Origin: JAFGCL01 sp964423835
GTDB lineage: Bacteria; Chloroflexota; Dehalococcoidia; UBA2247; RBG-13-53-26
NCBI GenBank assembly: GCA_964423835.1
Contig: CAYRGJ010000049.1
Coordinates: 1-18,097, forward strand
Length of the DNA: 18,097 nt
Direction: 5' to 3'
The notes under the pieces: model-generated
Database searches by the model: none
Told to the model about the DNA's origin: nothing
The model's input: only the letters and a program-made list of their open reading frames with translations
Program-made: the position numbers and the translations under genes
In this document: piece by piece, positions 14,580 through 18,097 of the stretch
Numbering within the stretch: position 1 is the stretch's first letter
Layout of the letters: every line of letters starts with the position of its first letter

Positions 14580-14804
14580 TTGGTTTGCGGATCCTAGCTG
14601 CCGTTTGTCGAGGTAGTCTTCCTTGATACCAAGGTCACGAGCGAGGCTGGGCAAAGCGGCTTTTCGTGTGGCCGTCGAAGTGACCTTTGGGGGGGGGGTA
14701 CTAAGAAACCACTTGAGTGGTGCCTCTCTACTCCAGCCTCAGTGCGATGATACCGTCCCCAGCCTCCCGGATGCAAGAAGGGCTGCGCCAGATGTTGTTG
14801 TCCA
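14580..14804. other. Non-coding stretch with a run of ten G
   Basis: This stretch holds a G10 run at 14689-14698 and a palindrome ACCACT-TG-AGTGGT at 14706-14719. On the minus strand one frame gives LPSLARDLGIKEDYLDKRQL at about 14598-14660, which looks like a protein C-terminus but has no recognisable family. The G10 run separates it from a different open frame, as expected of a frameshifted relic. No intact gene is seen. Confidence 0.35.
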
Positions 14805-14842
14805 GCGACTATGTCACTCTAATTGTTCGATTCTGTCACCCT
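14805..14842 (-). repeat. Terminal repeats of a transposase-bearing insertion sequence remnant
   Basis: Two copies of a GA-N3-TGTCAC-N-CT motif (GCGACTATGTCACTCT at 14805-14820 and CGATTCTGTCACCCT at 14828-14842) lie at and just behind the 3' end of the transposase fragment. Short repeated sites next to the gene end are typical of insertion-sequence tips recognised by their transposase. Confidence 0.45.
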
Positions 14843-15208
14843 CTGTCATGGAATACTCTTGTGGATCTGCGCCAGGGATGGTTGGGGCCAGGCTTCCAGG
14901 GACGGTGTCTGAGAAAGCGCTTGACGAGATCCTCGGTTGCCGCCTTCTTCGCTCGTAGCTGAGCGGCGTCCTGTGGCGCATCTGAGGTAGCCAGGCGCTG
15001 GCCCTTGTAGTACACGGCCAGGCGGCCATCGAAAGCCTCATGCACGGTCACCTTGGCTCGAGCGTAGCTTTGCCTGTCCACTCCCCGTTGGATCTGCAGA
15101 CGGCGATTCTTGAACCGGACCACGTTGTCATGCCCCACAGTGCCTGTCTGCGACCACGCATCCACATCTCCCAGGTTCGTTGGCGTGCCATGTTGAGCCC
15201 TTTGGCTG
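14836..15208 (-). pseudogene. C-terminal fragment of a DDE transposase (IS1202/ISNCY-like)
   Basis: The frame on the minus strand gives AQHGTPTNLGDVDAWSQTGT and then VGHDNVVRFKNRRLQIQRGV, RAKVTVHEAFDGRLAVYYKG and KPGPNHPWRR before the stop. The V-V-R-F-x-x-R-x-x-Q-I stretch, the R-V-x-V-x-E-x-x-D-G-x-L-x-V-Y-Y-x-G beta segment and the terminal P-x-P-x-H-P-W-R are typical of the C-terminal beta domain of rve-type transposases of the ISNCY/IS1202 kind. The catalytic DDE core and the N-terminal helix-turn-helix are absent, and the frame is closed by TAA near 15210. It is a 5'-truncated relic. The subgroup is assigned from memory. Confidence 0.65.
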
Positions 15209-15317
15209 AGTAGTTATGGCCACTTGGGTCTTGAATAATCCCAGGATACTGAACAGAATTGACTCATGGCCACCACGGTGGCGTGAGGCCAGCCGCCTTA
15301 GAAAGGCAGAGACGACA

Positions 15318-15683
15318 ATGGCACAAGAGACTCATCTGCTTGAGAGAATGGAGGAGGCAGTAGCCTTTGTCAGGTTGCTCCAAGGCGAGAAGGACAAGGC
15401 ACTTGCTGAATTGACGACTACCAAATGTGAGAGGGACGAAATGGGAGCGACACTGGCCCATGTCGAATCGAAGCTTGACGAGATATTGGGCAGCGCAGAG
15501 TTGACCCCGGAACCTCCCAACGAAGAACACCAACAGGAATTGGAGGAGTGCCGCGAAGCCCTGCAGCAAACGAAGGCCGAGCTTGAACACACCAAGGACG
15601 AGTTGCAGCGAGCAGAAGTCAGGTTGCGGGCGCAGGCCATGAAAATGCGCCAGGCTGCCAAGCCGGCGGGAGCAGATTGGTAG
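15318..15683 (+). CDS. Coiled-coil hypothetical protein
   Basis: 121 residues from ATG 15318. Almost all is predicted helix with heptad-like Leu/Ala spacing: MAQETHLLERMEEAVAFVRL, then LLQGEKDKALAELTTTKCER, a short Pro-rich break (ELTPEPPNEEH), and a second coiled coil (ELEECREALQQTKAELEHTK and on to the end). It is very charged, has no signal peptide and would be cytoplasmic, probably a dimer. The frame is open upstream to 15216 but those residues are not coiled coil. The ribosome site is weak (GAAAGG about 11 nt before the ATG). GC content is lower than in the Liv operon, as expected of acquired DNA. Function not recognised. Confidence 0.6.
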   Translation: MAQETHLLERMEEAVAFVRLLQGEKDKALAELTTTKCERDEMGATLAHVESKLDEILGSAELTPEPPNEEHQQELEECREALQQTKAELEHTKDELQRAEVRLRAQAMKMRQAAKPAGADW

Positions 15684-15836
15684 AAGGTCCCCAGGGCAGA
15701 AACGGCATGCCCCAGCCGTCTCATAATGCATCCTAGAGCATCTGGTGAGGTCGTGCGGCAACCTATGACCATCTGGGGCTGAAGGGGCGGGATACCCAGG
15801 CGGAAGGGCAGACGCACAGCCCGTTCACAAAACGCA

Positions 15837-15865
15837 TTGACAAGTGACGGAAGACATGGTTTAGT
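15837..15865 (+). promoter_or_regulatory. Consensus-like promoter in front of a candidate structured RNA
   Basis: TTGACA at 15837-15842, a 17-bp spacer and TTTAGT at 15860-15865. Transcription would start about 15872. No open reading frame of note follows before the terminator at 16101. Confidence 0.6.
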
Positions 15866-15866
15866 A

Positions 15867-16101
15867 CTTGCAGGAGCTCCTACAAGCGTCCGAGTGTCGA
15901 CTTCGGGAGGGTAAGAAGAGCGTATGGAGTGTGAAGATAGCTAGGTTGGTGCCTTGCGTGATGCAGGGCGAACGGAACTCAGACTTGGCTCGTTACGAAG
16001 AATGGAGTGGCAGTCTGTAGACGCCACCGGCGGTTGTGATAACCGCAAGTGAGTCGGGTCTGGGGAGGCAGACTGAGGGAGGGTAGGCTATTACCCTCCC
16101 T
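15867..16101 (+). ncRNA. Candidate structured non-coding RNA with its own promoter and terminator
   Basis: Between the promoter and a terminator hairpin lie about 230 nt without a convincing gene but rich in pairing. CTTGCAGGAG/CTCCTACAAG (15867-15886) is a near-perfect palindrome. GCCTTGC and GCAGGGC around 15951-15970 form a hairpin with one G-U pair. GCGGTT-GTGAT-AACCGC is a perfect 6-bp hairpin near 16033-16049. CAGACT near 15979, CAGTCTG near 16009 and CAGACTG near 16067 can pair in two exclusive ways. I found no match to RNase P, tmRNA, SRP, 6S or a known riboswitch. It may be a small RNA, or the leader of a gene that is lost. Confidence 0.45.
16078..16101 (+). terminator. Rho-independent terminator
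   Basis: GGGAGGGTA-GGCTAT-TACCCTCCC is a perfect 9-bp stem followed by the T-rich TTCCATTTCT. It ends the candidate RNA that starts near 15872. Confidence 0.7.
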
Positions 16102-16175
16102 TCCATTTCTCTGTATCGTTCTTCTCAGGCGTCATTGCCGACCTGCGGCGAGATCTTGAACCAAATCCTAGCCCT

Positions 16176-16205
16176 GTGACCATCCCCGCGCTGGCATGGT
16201 AGAAT
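16176..16205 (+). promoter_or_regulatory. Promoter of the SAM riboswitch transcript
   Basis: GTGACC at 16176-16181, an 18-bp spacer and TAGAAT at 16200-16205. Transcription would begin near 16212, about 20 nt before the aptamer. Confidence 0.55.
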
Positions 16206-16231
16206 AGAGTCCCGATAGATTAACAACAGAA

Positions 16232-16350
16232 CAAGGGTATCGAGAGTTGCGGCGAGGGTACTGGCCCGCCGACCCGCACGGCAACCTTAGGCTTTCCTGA
16301 AGGTGCCAAAGCCAGCCGATACGTCACAGCGACGGCTGTGGAAAGGAAGG
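16232..16350 (+). ncRNA. SAM-I riboswitch (S-box leader) aptamer
   Basis: The conserved core of the S-box is present in order. GAGAG (16242-16246) is followed by GAGGGTACTGGCCC (16254-16267), the P2/kink-turn strand, and then CGGCAACC (16279-16286). P3 is ACCTT with AAGGT at 16300-16304. The joining strand is GTGCCAAAGCC, P4 is CAGCCG/CGGCTG, and the final GGAAAG stands where GAAAGAT usually is. S-box RNAs bind S-adenosylmethionine and normally shut off methionine or SAM synthesis genes. The closing helix P1 is not evident: GGTATC before GAGAG does not pair with GGAAGG after GGAAAG, although GTATCG could pair with CGATAC in the P4 loop. The switch may be partly decayed. Confidence 0.8.
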
Positions 16351-16377
16351 CAGAAGCCTCTGCCAGGAGGCTTCTTT
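16349..16377 (+). terminator. Terminator/antiterminator pair of the SAM riboswitch
   Basis: AGAAGCCTC (16352-16360) pairs with GAGGCTTCT (16367-16375) in a 9-bp stem followed by TTT. A competing hairpin, GGCAGA-AGCC-TCTGCC (16349-16364), uses the same bases. Such exclusive hairpins behind an aptamer are the usual transcription-control platform of S-box riboswitches. Confidence 0.75.
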
Positions 16378-16433
16378 GCTGGGAGGGCATCTGACGTCCA
16401 GCTACAGCCTCGCTACCCTCGAAGGAGGAGAAC

Positions 16434-16679
16434 ATGACCTGGGCCGATGCGATTGCCAGTATCGCGGTTCAGGACGGCCTGCTCGCCCAGCGGAAGCTGG
16501 ATGGCGATCCCGACATCATCGCTACTGATGACCACGACGAGCTCCAGTACATAGTCTCTCGGGGAAAGCACATGGAGGGCGTCCTCCGCAGGCAGGGCAA
16601 GCAGAACTGGATCAGGATGGCCTACGAGAGGGCGACGGTGGTGCATGTAGGGGAGGAGGATTGCCATGACAGGGATTGA
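16434..16679 (+). CDS. Small hypothetical protein behind the SAM riboswitch
   Basis: 81 residues with a strong GAAGGAGGAG 3 nt before ATG 16434. It begins MTWADAIASIAVQDGLLAQR, continues KLDGDPDIIATDDHDELQYI and ends VVHVGEEDCHDRD. It is acidic and soluble, with two predicted helices and a Thr-Asp-Asp-His centre; I recognise no family and nothing links it to methionine metabolism. It is the first open frame after the riboswitch terminator, 57 bp on, so it should be expressed when SAM is low. The next start codon (16666) lies inside its 3' end, which suggests an operon whose second gene is now cut short. Confidence 0.6.
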   Translation: MTWADAIASIAVQDGLLAQRKLDGDPDIIATDDHDELQYIVSRGKHMEGVLRRQGKQNWIRMAYERATVVHVGEEDCHDRD

Positions 16680-16734
16680 CGATATCTCAGCGTCCCCATT
16701 TCTCATGTCGGGCATCTCGTGTAGCAGTTCGTGA
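16666..16734 (+). pseudogene. Truncated second gene of the riboswitch operon
   Basis: ATG 16666 has GGGGAGGAGG 6 nt upstream and overlaps the end of the previous gene by 14 bp, the layout of translationally coupled genes. The frame reads MTGIDDISASPFLMSGISCS and stops after 22 codons. The good ribosome site with so short a product suggests the 5' end of a gene interrupted by the rearrangement that brought in the recombinase relic behind it. A product cannot be named. Confidence 0.4.
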
Positions 16735-16791
16735 TGCTAGACCGCTCTGAAGAGCAACGAGGGATACTTAGGGGCGCCTGACCTCAGTCTG

Positions 16792-17091
16792 ATGCCACCG
16801 GTGATAGACGGCCTCCTCACCGGGACGGCAGAGAGACAGGCGATCCTGGAGATGCTGGCCATGAAGGTCACCGCCACTACGGACCGCGTCGACGTAGCCG
16901 GGGTCATCCCGCTGGAGCCAGTTCAGCCGGCCGGAGCGGCCCCGACCTTACTCACCATTGGACAAACATCGGCATGTCTTCTTTGTTGCACCTACGAATA
17001 CCCTTCGCTCGAACCAGTGGTTACCGTCATGTCCCAACCAAAGACAACAGACAGCAAGCAGTATACTGGGCTAGCTGCGAGCAACGGGTAA
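16792..17091 (+). pseudogene. C-terminal fragment of a serine recombinase (copy B)
   Basis: Residues GTAERQAILEMLAMKVTATT and then DRVDVAGVIPLEPVQPAGAA repeat the tail of copy A, followed by LLTIGQTSACLLCCTYEYPS. The region 16821-17021 aligns to 13946-14146 with no gap and about 23 differences, many at third codon positions, so both came from working genes. The upstream catalytic part is absent; homology starts abruptly at 16821, and it ends at 17021 where both copies lose similarity. Confidence 0.75.
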
Positions 17092-17215
17092 GGTGCAGTC
17101 AGGCGCACACGTGGTTGCACTGTACCATAGTGCGGAGCGGCCGGTCGAAGGGGATACAGCGCTCTCGGATGCCACGCATCGGTGCGTCGCACAACATGGA
17201 GCGGGGAGGTGGCAG

Positions 17216-17614
17216 TTGCCCAAGACGATTGCCCAGAACGAGTATTACATGATAGCGGTGGACCGGGCGAAGAACCGTATCTATCTCACTCTCGTCTCAT
17301 ACTGGAGAAGTCGTGCCGACGTGCCAACATACATCGAGGATCTGAAGAAGGCGACGCAGTACGTGTCGAAAGGCTTCACCATTCTCACGGACCTCAGCCT
17401 GATGAGGGCCCCTCATCCGGATGTAGTCCAGTTGCACACGGAGGCTCAGCGGATTGTTGTTTCGGCTGGCTTGACCAAGACGGCCGAAGTTATTGGACCT
17501 GACGCCAACACGAACATTGCCATAGAGCGCTTCTCTCGGGATTCGGGGATGCTCAAGAGGACATTCGACCTGTGGAGGGAAGCCGAGGAGTGGCTTGATG
17601 AAAAGGAACCCTAG
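17216..17614 (+). CDS. STAS/SpoIIAA-like domain protein
   Basis: 132 residues from TTG 17216, which has GGAGG 6 nt upstream. The frame is open to 17093 but that part is not protein-like, and ATG 17249 is inside the first strand of the fold. The core runs EYYMIAVDRAKNRIYLTLVS, then VPTYIEDLKKATQYVSKGFT, ILTDLSLMRAPHPDVVQLHT and EAQRIVVSAGLTKTAEVIG. The beta-alpha layout with a hydrophobic strand ending in ILTDL matches small SpoIIAA-like/STAS proteins of the DUF3478 or related kind, which act as regulatory partners or lipid-binding modules. The exact subfamily is uncertain. It is flanked by recombinase relics B and C, so it is likely cargo of the mobile region. Confidence 0.65.
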   Translation: MPKTIAQNEYYMIAVDRAKNRIYLTLVSYWRSRADVPTYIEDLKKATQYVSKGFTILTDLSLMRAPHPDVVQLHTEAQRIVVSAGLTKTAEVIGPDANTNIAIERFSRDSGMLKRTFDLWREAEEWLDEKEP

Positions 17615-17678
17615 GTAGGGTTGGCACCCGCAAGCGCAAAATCAGAAGGCGAGCATACTAGAAAGGAGGTGTGACTCT

Positions 17679-17783
17679 GTGCCCGGACCTATCTGGGCAG
17701 GTCTTCTTTGTTGTACTTACGGGTACCCTTCAAGTGAACCGGTGCTTGCCATCGGGCTGACAAGAACCACACGTACTAACTAA
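17679..17783 (+). pseudogene. Recombinase 3' end (copy C) fused to a short 5' ORF
   Basis: Starting at GTG 17679, behind AAAGGAGG (17662-17669), a 34-codon frame reads VPGPIWAGLLCCTYGYPSSE and then PVLAIGLTRTTRTN. From about 17690 to 17745 it is the third copy of the recombinase tail (LLCCTYEYPSxEPV in A and B). Its own ribosome site and start codon suggest the 5' end of another gene joined to the recombinase 3' end. It may be translated but is too short to be a recombinase. Confidence 0.5.
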
Positions 17784-17861
17784 CAGACTACATCCGTCTC
17801 CGCTCATCACAAACAACACTGATGCAGATATAAGAGTGTTCGAAATTCCTGTGATGTCAAT

Positions 17862-17938
17862 CATCACGAACTTTGACCCACCTTCCGGCGATTTCATCAC
17901 GATCTTTGACCCACCGTAATCACGAACTTTGACCCACC
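17862..17938 (+). repeat. Three direct repeats of an IS21-like left end
   Basis: The 21-bp unit with core ATCACGAACTTTGACCCACC occurs at 17862-17882, 17895-17915 (one base different) and 17918-17938. Spacing from start to start is 33 and 23 bp. Multiple sites of this kind mark the tips of IS21-type elements, and a transposase start follows in the expected place. Confidence 0.7.
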
Positions 17939-17986
17939 CGGGCAACTGAATACCATTGTCGCTTAGTCGGTAGACGAGGAGCGGCG

Positions 17987-18067
17987 ATGGCGTATACGGA
18001 GGTTACCCGAGTGGAGATCATTGAAGTCATCAGGCAATGGCAGGCCGTGACCTTCCCCCAGGATTAG
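17987..18067 (+). pseudogene. Truncated IS21-type transposase start (istA-like)
   Basis: ATG 17987 has GAGGAG about 8 nt upstream. The first 20 residues, MAYTEVTRVEIIEVIRQWQA, match the opening helix of the DNA-binding domain of IS21-type IstA transposases, which usually continue with a helix-turn-helix and a DDE core. Here the reading goes to VTFPQD and stops at 18065-18067, so all domains after the first helix are missing. Together with the three repeats it is the leftover left tip of an insertion sequence. Confidence 0.65.
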
Positions 18068-18097
18068 TATCATCCCTGCTTAGAGTCCAGAGTCGCT

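Noticed and set aside
14594..14776. A 60-codon minus-strand frame across the G10 run
   Set aside because: No family resemblance, no ribosome site, and its frame depends on the length of the G run.
15872..16101. RNase P, tmRNA, SRP RNA or cobalamin riboswitch
   Set aside because: None of the conserved core strings of these RNAs is present; a passing AACCGCAAGTGAGTC resemblance to a B12 aptamer is not backed by a B12 box.
17862..17938. CRISPR array
   Set aside because: Only three units, unequal spacers of 12 and 2 bp, and a transposase start next to it; an insertion-sequence tip fits.
17730..17945. A 71-codon minus-strand frame
   Set aside because: Its GGSK-type repeats come only from translating the insertion-sequence end repeats.

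Overview
The window reads as a high-GC bacterial chromosome segment, most like Chloroflexota of the Dehalococcoidia type. This rests on a 47-residue zinc-ribbon protein of the DUF5679 kind, a fatty-acyl-CoA synthetase fused into a branched-chain-type (Liv) ABC transporter operon, and bacterial TTGACA/TAnnnT promoters, some of which sit so close to the start codon that the mRNA would be leaderless. The lineage is an inference from gene content.

Left part (1-4340). The 3' stub of a livG gene lies on the minus strand at the very edge, behind a strong minus-strand promoter with a palindromic operator. Then come a small two-zinc-finger protein, an unknown minus-strand protein, a small membrane protein, a short-chain dehydrogenase, a CPA2-type cation:proton antiporter and a small four-cysteine protein.

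Centre (4460-11112). A second copy of the same promoter/operator module drives an operon of acyl-CoA synthetase, livH, livM, a substrate-binding lipoprotein and livG. The likely job is capture, import and CoA activation of an organic acid. Two very stable hairpins separate the binding protein from livG. No livF is present; where it might sit there is an internally deleted, frameshifted livM remnant. A second, paralogous substrate-binding lipoprotein faces the operon on the minus strand (11200-12444), behind a decayed oxidoreductase 3' end and its own promoter. The stubs and the orphan binding protein suggest that a second Liv cluster was rearranged here.

Right part (12930-18097). This is accessory DNA. 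Four same-strand copies of one serine-recombinase 3' end (about 13023-13075, 13902-14146, 16821-17021, 17690-17745) punctuate blocks of cargo: a GNAT acetyltransferase; a DUF5679 protein, a transposase remnant, a coiled-coil protein, a candidate structured RNA and a SAM-I riboswitch with terminator; and a STAS/SpoIIAA-like protein. The window closes with an IS21-like end carrying three direct repeats and a truncated transposase start.

The best candidates for something undescribed are the twin promoter/operator modules, the recombinase-3'-end-punctuated array, the promoter-to-terminator RNA at 15837-16101, and the SAM-I riboswitch that now precedes a gene with no visible methionine role.
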